Positions 46,513 to 56,732 of a DNA stretch of 64,000 bases are shown piece after piece. The position numbers and the translations under genes are program-made. The notes beneath the pieces were generated by a model. The model made no database searches, had not been told where the DNA came from, and saw only the letters and a list, made by a program, of their open reading frames with translations. How positions within the stretch are numbered: position 1 is the first letter of the stretch; every line of letters starts with the position of its first letter. This stretch comes from Atopsyche davidsoni (Eukaryota > Arthropoda > Insecta > Trichoptera > Hydrobiosidae): positions 13,947,501-14,011,500 of the forward strand of contig JAILWY010000014.1 of the NCBI GenBank assembly GCA_022113835.1, given 5' to 3'.

Positions 46513-46959
46513 TGCAGCGCTTCTCAAAATTTTCAAGTCGCATGGTTACAGAGACTCTCGATTTTTGTTGTGATTTTAATTGATGGTGATTTTAAATGAG
46601 CAACGAAAACAATGAAAACAGCGGAGAGCCAAAAAATCAAAAAGGTTACCTTTTCTATGAAAAAAAGGCTACGCCAAAGACAGCAAATATCCCTGAAAAA
46701 TAATGAGTTTTTAAAAAACTATTTGGCTCAGCATATTTAATACAATAATTTTTATATAAACTTTGCCAAGTTCGTCGTGGATTTAAAAAAAAATAATTTC
46801 TAAAATTCGAGCTCAAAAGTTTTCATTCAGTAGTTTTAAACGTTTGATTTATTAGATTTAGATTTAGAATTTAAAATTTATTTTATATGAAAAACTAAAC
46901 AATATTTAAATAGCTAAGTGAAGTTGTGTTGCGAGCCACAGGTTGAGAAGCGCTGGGCT
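46513..46959. mobile_element. Probable hAT-derived MITE
   Basis: The left end TGCAGCGCTTCTCAAAATTT and a right end that reverse-complements to AGCCCAGCGCTTCTCAACCT share CAGCGCTTCTCAA, the kind of terminal repeat seen in many hAT elements. The interior is AT-rich, with at most a 35-codon frame beginning MSNENNENSG at about 46597. I could not find an 8-bp duplication immediately outside these ends, so the limits are provisional. Confidence 0.4.
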
Positions 46960-48355
46960 AGACGTTCAGGGGCGTCTCGCGGCGGTGGGGGCAGCATACA
47001 TTATTTAATATGCCCACTTTTCGCATTAATCAAACTGAATTTGACATTGTTGAAAGTTTTATTAGGGCGGACCATCCCCGCATAGGAACCACTGAGCGAC
47101 CAGGGGCGGAGGCCGTCGAATTAAATTGATTTATTTAATAAAACTTCTCGGCGTTTATTGTCCGAGGATTCTTGAAATACTCCCCAGCATGTGAAGGAAA
47201 GTTTTTGATGCATTCCTTTTTGATTAATTGCCGGCCCATTGTGCGGCAAAAAGTACGCTTCAACGAAAACTATTCAGAAAATGTTTATTGGATATATAAA
47301 TTCGATATATTTTCCTCCTCCGGGACAATTAATATGAAAAAAAAAACGACTATTTAGGTATCCTGAGTTATAAGATTATACGCTAATTACTTTTAAAGAT
47401 AATGATTAGTTAAACATATTTATACCATGAAACATGCGGTTCATGAATACAACATAACACAAAATAAAAATTTTGAGATTTACATACTATTTATTTTAAT
47501 AAATTAAAAATACGTACATAATATATTTGAAATAAGTAATTGACGTGATTTATTTATATTGATTGTAGACTTGTTTGCACTGTTTTAACATATTATGACG
47601 TAATTAGACTGTAAAACAGTTAGAGTAAAATTGGAATGCCACGGTTCATTTCAGACGTTTATTTTATATTAACAGTTAAATGATAAAAAAGCACTTAAAT
47701 TACAATTCAACTTAATAAAATAAGTTTAAAAAAAAGCGTAATTCTTCTACTATAATTTATTTATAATAAAATCATCCCTATACGGGTTAATTGGTATTTT
47801 TATAAAAAGCAAAAAAAAGTGCGAAAGTAAATTAAAAATAAGCCAAACTTGACAATCCATCGAATAAAATATGAATATATTTTGCTGTGTCATGACGCAC
47901 AGTTCAAAAGTAACTCAAAAATATAAATTCTTTTACTTTACCGGGTTCATACATTCGGTATTCTATTTTAAGTAATACGCAACTTTAAGAGCTCCCTAAC
48001 TTTTCAGCCTCGAGGTTTCCACAAAAAAACTTTTAAATACTTTAGTACTTTCGTCAAGGCGCAATCAAACGGACCGCAGAATAAGGGTGGATCGGCGACG
48101 TCATGCGCCACTTCAGTCCAGAGCCACCCTCGAGCCGCAAGCACAGAACTGAAACTTTGCCAACAGCCAGCTTGATGTATTCATGCTCTCGGAGTTGTCA
48201 AAGTTAGATTGGATCACTTTTAAGGTGATTTTAATTTGAGGTTAGGTATGGTTAGTGCCGAGTCTAACTTTCGTTTGACTGACTTATTTTTCAGTCGTTA
48301 ATTTGATGCTGCAAAGGACTGGATATTTTCAACTCAACACTCGCTTATATTTTTT
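46960..48355. other. Mostly AT-rich non-coding stretch
   Basis: CAGGGGCG occurs at about 46967 and 47100 in a GC-richer block, both in the same direction, so no terminal-repeat element is called. A GC patch at 48055-48160 is unidentified. Confidence 0.45.
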
Positions 48356-48358
48356 TTT

Positions 48359-48500
48359 TACTACTAATACGATTAGGCACATTAGATGTAAGCCAGGGGA
48401 TGTGGGTTCAAACCCCACACAAATCATGATGATATTTTTCTAAGAATTTCTTTAATCATCTTCTATGTGTGAACTAATGTGCCTAATCATATTAGTAATA
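48359..48500. mobile_element. Inverted-repeat element containing a tRNA T-arm-like hairpin
   Basis: Arms at 48359-48385 (ACTAATACGATTAGGCACAT core) and 48474-48500 are reverse complements with about two mismatches. Inside, GTGGGTTCAAACCCCAC (about 48402-48418) has a 5-bp stem and a 7-base TTCAAAC loop, exactly the shape of a tRNA T-arm / B-box. No matching D-arm or acceptor stem was found, so this is a tRNA-derived scrap or a mimic. Related arm sequence recurs at 23211. Confidence 0.5.
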
Positions 48501-48614
48501 ATATAATAAACCCGTAATGGGTAATAAATACGCATCTGATTGACGTTCAATCCAAAAAATAGACATTTTTTTTCCTTGAATTATTCCGCATGATTTTTTA
48601 TTGATACTATCTAT

Positions 48615-48762
48615 ATAATTAAAACCTGAAGTCTCGATGGAGATTCGCTAAGTGTTATGTTGTCTCAGTTCTCTTTTATGGAATCGAAGCTTGGACAATC
48701 AAGACTGCTATTATGCGAAGAATTGAAGCGATTGAAATGTGGCTGTATAGGAGAATCCTTAA
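48615..48762 (+). pseudogene. LINE C-terminal fragment, left half
   Basis: One frame reads LKSRWRFAKCYVVSVLFYGI, then EAWTIKTAIMRRIEAIEM and WLYRRILK. This is the conserved region after the reverse transcriptase domain, and is closely related to 29095-29215. It is interrupted at TTAA (48759-48762) by the MITE that follows and resumes at 49339. Confidence 0.75.
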
Positions 48763-49338
48763 GGGTCTAAGTCCCATACTCGAGTTTTTTTGATCATTTT
48801 ATGTTTTGCAAAAATCGACTGCACCAATCAAAAAAAGTTAGATACATCCCTTCTTCCTAACAGAATAATTTTGTATTTCTTATAAATTTACTTTTAATAT
48901 GATAAATATGTGTTTTTCCGATTGAAGTGTAGGAATTTGGAGATTCGCCATGTCCCTGTTCTAAGAGTCCTAAACATTTAAAAGTTTTTTTTTAATTGGA
49001 ATTAAAAGATTAAATATAAACTCTGTGCGATTAATTATTTAAAAAATTAAAAAAAAAAACTTTAACAATTTGTGGTTTTGAAAAGTCGTCATTTTATTCA
49101 ATTTTTCAACATCTTCAAGGTTTTATTTTACCCTGAAAATGGACGTTAATTAAATTATACACAATAGATAAATATAATTTATAGTTTTTTCAATACTCTA
49201 TAAAAAAACAATTTTCGACACAGAAAAATAGAGTGACAATTAAATTAATTAAATGACACGATTTTTCTACGTAAAGCGGTCCTTTTTTTGTTGCAGACGG
49301 GGGGATGGACACCAAGCAAGGTCAGGGTAGAAAGACCC
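48763..49338 (+). mobile_element. TTAA-type MITE nested in a LINE
   Basis: A 576-bp element bounded by TTAA on both sides (48759-48762 and 49339-49342). Ends are GGGTCTAAGTCCC on the left and GGGTAGAAAGACCC on the right; the right end reverse-complements to GGGTCTTTCTACCC, so the terminal repeat is short and imperfect (GGGTCT). Removing it restores the LINE sequence ATCCTTAAGATACC. TTAA targets with such ends point to piggyBac- or Kolobok-type mobilisation. No coding capacity. An older copy lies at 24458-25012. Confidence 0.8.
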
Positions 49339-49625
49339 TTAAGATACCAAGAGTCTAGGACAGAATGCGCAAAGAAAGGTAACTCTTGACGTTGGTAAAG
49401 AAGCGAAAGGTTTCCTATTTTGGTCACATTTTTTAAACAATAAGTATGGCATCCATCAGCTGATTGTTCAAGGAAAAATCGAAGAAATAGGGGCATTGGA
49501 AGAAGGAAGTTCACCAGTGCTGGAGATCGGAAGTGAAGCCGTATTGGTGAGACTGGATAAGGATATGTTCGAGGAAATGGTCACCAATCTCATATAAGAA
49601 AAGGCAACAGAATAAGAAGACATAA
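49339..49625 (+). pseudogene. LINE C-terminal fragment, right half
   Basis: Continues from CCTTAAGATACCAAGAGTCT, collinear with 29208-29447. It includes a VSYFGHI-like segment, ends at GGCAACAGAATAAGAAGACA and contains several stops. It is the 3' end of the same copy that starts at 48615. Confidence 0.75.
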
Positions 49626-49826
49626 TCAAATTTATGAATGATCAATTTTTTATTAATCTCAGAGCATTACTGAGAAAAAATATAAAATAAAAGTGACCGC
49701 TTTTTTTTTGTTTTACGAAAATATATTTTCGTAATTTATATTCCATTCAGTGTCTTTAACTGCGTGAAAAAATAAGCTTTATATAAAATTGCCCATTCAC
49801 TAAAAATAAAGTCTTATTTCACAACG

Positions 49827-49959
49827 AAAAAAAAAAAAAAAAGACATTTTTGTAGTTTTTTTGTAAATCTCGAGCGACAAAATAAGCCCCTTGGCTGTAA
49901 CGGCGTATCTCCAATCCGAATGAAAACCGTTACCGATATCGAAAAAAAAAAAAAAAAAA
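49827..49959. repeat. Two long poly-A runs
   Basis: A16 at 49827-49842 and A18 at 49942-49959, about 100 bp apart. They may be tails of short retroposed sequences, but no source element is recognised upstream. Confidence 0.7.
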
Positions 49960-50039
49960 CGAAAGAGCGACATAAAACCCGATCAACTCGCTAAGCCAGG
50001 TTTAAAATTACTGCTGAGTCATTTGAATTTGGCCCTATC

Positions 50040-50125
50040 CGCCATCTAGTGTCCGGCGGAAGCTCGACTCTGCACGGCGGGCCCGTCCATAGATCCGATC
50101 TACGGATCTATGGATCTATGGATTC
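50040..50125. repeat. 11-bp palindrome with a GGATCTAT stutter
   Basis: CCATAGATCCG (50087-50097) and its reverse complement (50103-50113) enclose a 5-base loop, followed by a second GGATCTATGGA unit. It lies in a short GC-richer patch. Confidence 0.7.
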
Positions 50126-52260
50126 TTTCCCCAGCGTACATCCTGTGCCACTCCATTGGCTGCGATTTAGATCTAAGATAAGCTTAATGTTGTATTCAGT
50201 ATATTCATTTTTGCCTCGTTGTATTATGTTAATATTTGTATGTATGAATAGACAGAAATTTAATATTGCATTTTTATAGCGTACTTTGAAGGGAAACATT
50301 ATTTTATATTGATCAATTTACAATAAAACATTCAAATTCAAAAAAAGATTTAAAAATATTTTTGTCACATGTCATTTGATACATACTAAACTGATTGTTA
50401 AATATAACCGCTGAAAAGAATTATTTTATATAACTTTCGATTAATCAAAAATATTAAACTAATTAGCCGTTTAAATTATTTCTGACAAGCATAGCATCTC
50501 TAATACTATTTGAGTATTTTTAAATAGTTAACGAAACCTCATTCTCAGTTTTCAAGTATTTTAAAGGATTCCACCGAGTACTTTCTGTTAAAAATATTTT
50601 AATAATACAATAAAGGGTTTAGAAGGAGCTTTCTAGTGTTTCTTCCCTCTGTGTCACAATTATTTATTCTCAAGCAGTCGTTGATACGATCCACGTGCTA
50701 TCAAGTTAAAAAGTTAAATTATATTTAATTAATGAATTTAGACATAATCGTAATCGGCTATAAGACACACGAATGCTACATATCAGAACTGAATATGATA
50801 TAGTTGCTTAATTATAGGACACCTGTAATCCACACAAACCAATGCAATACGGCAACATGATCTCGTTTGTCAAGCTTGAATACTATAACAGTGCCGCAGG
50901 TAAATATGATATAATTGATTGGTGATACGAAATAGCAACTTATTGGTATATTAACATATAACCAAATTTCAAACAATCGTGTTAATCCAGCATATAGAAT
51001 AGTCAGCAATACGACACACCAACTTTTCTCCATGCACAGCTCTAAGCGTTTTTCAAGTTCCGTAGAATAATATGACTAAAAATAATCAGCGATAATTGAC
51101 TAGACTCGATATGAATTTCGGCGATACGATACGGCAACACGAAGTTGTTAGTGGATTTTTGCAGTGGCGGGGCGGGATGATTTATTGAATTGATACCCGC
51201 AGTTTGGAGGTGCCGCTTGCAATATTCCAACATGGCGGGGGCTGCACACTCGGGGACAAAATGAAGGGTTGAGAATAAATCTACTTTATGCCGGTGCGGC
51301 TTTCAGCAAAGGCGAGCTGAGGGATATGAAAATATCCGCCATGACTTGTAAAGTTGAAGGAAAATCTTCACCACTACTACACTTGTTAAATTTAAAATAC
51401 TCCACAATCAAATAACAAATATGATAAGCCGATTTTATAGGAGTGTTCAAGAAGGATGTAACAAAAAATTTGTAACAAAAATTTGTTAAAAAATAACGTT
51501 CATGAATATCATATATTTTTTTTAGAGACAGTTAAAACAATATATGATAAAGATATTGATATATTAAACAATGAATAAATAATAAAACATAAAATAATTA
51601 TTAAACTTACGGTTTTTTGTATGGGATGTCTTCAAAAGTTAGAGGAAATATTTAAATTATAAATTCTAGAAAAATTCTGAAAAGTCACCGCGGCGGGAGG
51701 TGACGGTAAATGACTCAGGCAGTGTCTATAAATTTCAAAAAACAGGAAGAGAAAAAACTGTCATGGCGTCTCGTCGCTTGCCATAGACAATATTTCAAGA
51801 TGTCACCCAACTTTATTCCTTGGCAAACACATTTCATAGACAAAGAGCTATCCATGTGATGAAATATAGGAGGCGTGTATACAGCACCGGCGGCCTTAAA
51901 AAGAAAAGAAAAAAAAACGCCTTTATACGAAAATGTCTTTATACTTTATTTTAAGAAATTTCAAGAGACACAAAAAATCCTGTTTTAATTGTCTAATGCT
52001 TTTCTGAAAGTATGATTAAACTTATGGATTTTTAAAAATGTTTTATCGATTCAGTTTTTTGCATAACAGCAGCTGATTGGCCAGAAGGTAATAAAAACGC
52101 GGCATAACATCCACGATTTTTTTTTGTGATTATTAAACAGACATGTCGGATAAATAATCGGCCATTGTTGATACTCTCCCGGATAAAGACCCACCTCTAA
52201 TGGTTTACGGAAAGGAGAAAGTTGCTAGCCATTGTTGAAGTTTTTCATAGCACACAATAA
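50126..52260. other. AT-rich non-coding region
   Basis: A degenerate relic of the flank of the nested palindromic repeats (GGATTCCACCGAGTACTTTC, about 50567) is the only recognised repeat. No exon is supported. Confidence 0.45.
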
Positions 52261-55200
52261 TAATGCATATTTATTACCGGTCAGGGGCGTAACGGGAAAT
52301 TTTGAGGGCGGAAAACGCCCCCGGGAATATTTAGGCGGTCACTTCACCAGGGCCGGCTCGTGAATCTTACATATTCAAATTAATCTTTTATTATTGGTAA
52401 CAGCGAACAATCATTCGAGTTATATGAAAGTAACTGTGGTTGCAAGAAAAAAATAATTAAATCAATTTTAAAATTTAGATTAATTTATAAATAAATTAGT
52501 CAAGTATTTGAACGTCGTATTATGTAACTCAAGCGGTCGTACAGTCGACAAATATGTTTTATCCACAAGATAAATTATACTGAGAATAATAATTTATATG
52601 TGAAAAATACGAAACATCTTCTTAAAACAAATATTTAAACATTAAATGCGAGCTTGTGCTAACATTTGGTTCACGGTTTCATTTTAAATATGTTAACATA
52701 TTAAATTTAAAATCAATTATGTAATTGACATATTTATAAAATAAAAATTAATGAATGAATATCAAAGCTATTGGCGTAGCTTTTTAAAATGTTTTTAAAG
52801 TGCACATGTCAAAACGTTTATAATACTAGATATACAAATTAAAAAAAAAACACCTTTCAAAGGTACTTTCTTCTCTCCTGGGTGTTACTTCAAGTTTTTG
52901 AACACTTTGAATAGCGAAGCGGGGGACATTTCTGGTAACCCTGTGCGAAGGGAGAGGAGCTTTTCAAAGCTCCCCTTAAAAACTTTTGAGGTAAAGTCCA
53001 AAGGAGAAAATCAGCGAAATCTGACGGAAAATTTATATGGATAAAGTCAGACAGTGCGCGGTCTGAAAAGTTTTTGAAGAGCTTTTTGATTTACAGTGGA
53101 TATGTTTTCTGAAAAATCCAATATCTTAGAATTTAAATTATTTATTGCGTTTATTTTATTTGACGCAAATAAGAGTATCGACGTTTGGGATATAAAATAA
53201 TAATCTAAATATAACATCGATTTGGTTTTGGGTCAAATTCAACAAGAACTGCTATAGCACATGTTGAGACACGTAATTTCAGGTCACCTGTGAGCGATAG
53301 ATTTACATACTATACTAATTGGCCCAGCAGGTAGCAACACACGTAGGCTTTTACATGTCGTAACATCCCTATTGAGCTGCAGTAATTAGAAAGGGGATCC
53401 AGATATTATCACTATCTATGTATAAAACACTGTGTATAAAAGGGAAAGCTTTCTCAATCAAAAATGAAACACTTGCATTATTAAAAAATTTGCTTTGCTC
53501 ACAATATATTCGGAAAATATTTCAGGTTGTGCTTTTTTTAATAATAGAATATATTTTTACATAATATTGCTAAAGTTTGTATACTGCACAATCCCATTGT
53601 GCTCGCGTACAAAAGGAAAAATTTAATATAAACACAGATAACCGGCGAATAAAGGTTCAAGACCCGCCCGGGGGTCGAAATAAATAAATAAATCTATTCC
53701 GGATCCTAGACGGGATGTAATTTCAAAACGGCGGCTCGTCACGACGGGAATCATTGTCATGATAATGTCGCGGCAGCTCAAATATAAACATATTAAGTAA
53801 TAAATATAAATGGTCGAGTGGCTAGAAGATTGCTATCATTATTGTTTGTGAGCGCTATCGCGAGAACCTCTTCAGACTTCTCTGTATAATATTAAATTAG
53901 CATTTTCACACCCAAGGCTGTTGAGTGTATAATTCCTACTCTGATATTACAAATATGAAATTCATAAGATTGCGATCGTTTTTGAGCGCTTTCCTTTTCG
54001 AGGGCTTCTTTAGGGTCTTGTCTGAGTTTGAAAAGATCTCATTGGAGGTAAAAAGAGTCACAGATAAGAATTATTGTAATCTTCTAGCTTAAAATTTACA
54101 GCTGTCGTGGATAATAATTAAGTATGCACTTGCAGCATTTAAGATGTTCGATTTGTATACTGGTTATTTTAAGAGTTGAACATGGTTTAATATTACAGAA
54201 TATCCAGTTATATACGAAAGACTCTACATTCTCTAGGGATTGTTATTTTTTTTGATATCTTCTTGTGCCGCCTTGAAGACGGAAGCTATCCGTGAAAGAA
54301 AACGGCCTGAAGAGATTAAGGGTGGCACAATACTTACTGATATTACTTTTGAGACATATTTGGTGTAAAAAGGCACCTCCATAAAATGCCCCTGTATTGT
54401 GCCTCTGGTAGGTTTTATTTTTTCTCTGTCTTTTTGACACGATATGGGTCTTTGTTGTGAAATACCCTTTGTTAATATTAAAATATACAAAACACATAAA
54501 GAATGAAAATTAAGTGTTTTTAAAATATACGTCATCAAAGGAAATGTTTTTTTTTTTTTTTTTTTAAATAAACAGTATTTGACCTCTTTTATTATATTTT
54601 TTAATATATTTCATAGAAATAAATACAAGTGTTTTTACTAAAAATAAGCTTGAGTAATAGAATTCTAATTAATATCTACTTAGAAACGTAATGAAATAAT
54701 TGTAAAAATACGTAAAACCAACGGACAAAAAATAAGTTATTTTGGGTTAAATACTCACGTAGCGGTTTTTAAGTATTTCAATGTCCAAAAGAGCGTTATA
54801 AGTCCGCAAACTTCGATTGTATAAGCGTTCTATTTTTCAGAAAGTTAATTTATCAACAACAAAAAAACTTTTGGCGTTTTTTCAAATTGCATTCTGAATT
54901 TTGTAGCGGGGGTTGGTAGTTTTGCAACCCTTTGTCAAATTAAGTTAGAAGTTGGCCGAGCTGACTGACACACCCCCACAGAGCGACCCTCAAGTTTATA
55001 ACTAAGTTTCCTATTGTTTCAGCCATCGATTGTTGCACTGGAGTTATTGTGAATTGAATCATCTATCTTTCAGTGAGCTGTTACATGCCATCTATTTTGT
55101 ATACTATACGATTTAACAGTTTAAAAAGTTTAGAAAATGTTTAAAATTGCTCAAAAATTGATAAAAAAACTAATAAGACAAAAAAACGTTCATAATAAAA

Positions 55201-55470
55201 TTTAATGAGGTAACCTTTGATTTGTATTGTATCTTGTATATTAAAAATTAAAAAAATATAAACTAGCATATATATGTTTTTACTATAGAAAATATTTTTT
55301 TTAACATATTCTCATTCTAAACAATAAAAAAAAGAGAAGAGAAAAATACGCAGTATTTATAAAACATTGAATTAAAGTTGATTAAAAACAATTCACTGTA
55401 ATTTTAGTATATGAAATAAATAAAAAAAAATCCTGAATGATGGAAAATTCAGGCTTTCGTTATTTTCAGC
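52261..55470. other. Non-coding region with small GC patches
   Basis: The patch at 52275-52365 contains CAGGGGCGTAAC and CCAGGGCCGGCTCG, which look like worn DNA-transposon ends, but no inverted partner was found. Poly-T19 lies at 54547-54565. Open frames at 54233-54538 on the minus strand lack support. Confidence 0.4.
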
Positions 55471-55690
55471 AATTACAGGGAGCTGCCCGCGCAGGCCTCG
55501 CAGCGGGGCTGTAAAACCGGGGGAGGATCGCCGCGCAGTGCTCTCACTGACTCGCCGCGGGAGGACTGAGGCCTGCGCGGTACGCATTTGCATATTTTAA
55601 TTACTCGGTCGCCGGGAATTATTATGCTCTTTTTTCAGCGCTATTGATGGGATTCGCGATGAAAGACACGGCGGAGGCTGCACAGCCCTG
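55471..55690. promoter_or_regulatory. GC island with inverted repeat and POU octamer
   Basis: A perfect inverted repeat CCGCGCAGGCCTC (55487-55499 and 55568-55580) encloses a GC-rich block. Just outside is the POU octamer ATTTGCAT (55586-55593), followed five bases later by TAATTA (55598-55603). No exon is supported. The layout is enhancer- or promoter-like. Confidence 0.3.
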
Positions 55691-56660
55691 CTTTTTATTT
55701 TGCGTGTTTGAATACAAATATTGAGTGAGATTTTTTTTGAAATTAGCTTATAACTTGTAACTGCTTGCAATTTATTTTATTTTAAGCACACAAGAAATAA
55801 AAAGTATTAGTATAATAAATTTTCACGACGAGTTGGTTCAGTACTCCACGTTTATGGAAAATAGAACCAAATAAAATACTTAACTACGAGTTATTTATTG
55901 CGTGATCTGGTTTTGGAAATATCATGATCACTCAATGTCAGTTATCAATTCACATAAATAACAATAAAAAAAAAATCCAAAACACAGGTATAATTTAAAC
56001 TTCACCCTCAGGTATGTATCACATGAAATAATTAATATAAATATCCGTTCGACCTGTAAGCAAGAACTCTAAATATTAAATACAAACGTGAAACTGATAT
56101 ATCTACTTCGATGATCCTTTTAAATATTTATATTAATTATTTTATGGTAAAGGTTGAAAACTCGGTAACTTTGTATGTGCTATTTATAAAATGCGATTTT
56201 TTTGTCGTTATAATATTATAAAATATACTGTATTTTTTAAAGACAACGCGCTCATAATTCAGGTTATTTGTGCAAAGACCCTTTAAATCCCTGAAGAAGG
56301 CTCTAGTATCGCTATCGAAAAGGCGGAATTTCAAAGGAGAAATGGGGCAATACATCCCAGAGCTCAGTATTTATAGGGCCTTGTATTTTTGCAACAGTGG
56401 CGGGCGAGTCATTTATTAAATTGCTGAATATTTATAAGAGACTTTTATAAGCTCGCTAGGGGTGTCATATAGAATCTTAATATTAATGAAACTCACCCCC
56501 GCCTCTGAGGAAAAGCTTCAGCCTTGCGACAAGGGAGGGGAGTTTAAATGCACCCTGATATAATACTTTTTGAGTTTTTAAATCATTTGAGTAATAGTAA
56601 TAAATTTTCATTATTCTACGCTGTAATTACTTGCATAAAGGTGTGTAATACATTTAAGAT
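55691..56660. other. AT-rich non-coding stretch
   Basis: No exon or repeat recognised. Confidence 0.5.
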
Positions 56661-56669
56661 TTAACTACC

Positions 56670-56732
56670 ACGCAATCTAGTCGTTAGTAGAAATGCTTGT
56701 CAGCCGTGGAGACTAAAATCTGAATCCTAGTA
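56670..56732 (+). repeat. Degenerate tRNA-derived SINE-like segment
   Basis: TCTAGTCGTTAGTAGAAATG resembles an A-box region, and AATCTGAATCCTAG about 35 bases later resembles a B-box (compare GGTTCGAATCC). Both deviate from consensus and no second copy was located. Tentative. Confidence 0.25.

Noticed and set aside
46960..47110. Two CAGGGGCG blocks that look like DNA-transposon ends
   Set aside because: They are in direct, not inverted, orientation and lack flanking duplications.
53640..53690. GGTTCAAGACC resembling a B-box
   Set aside because: Its stem does not pair as a T-arm and no A-box was found upstream.
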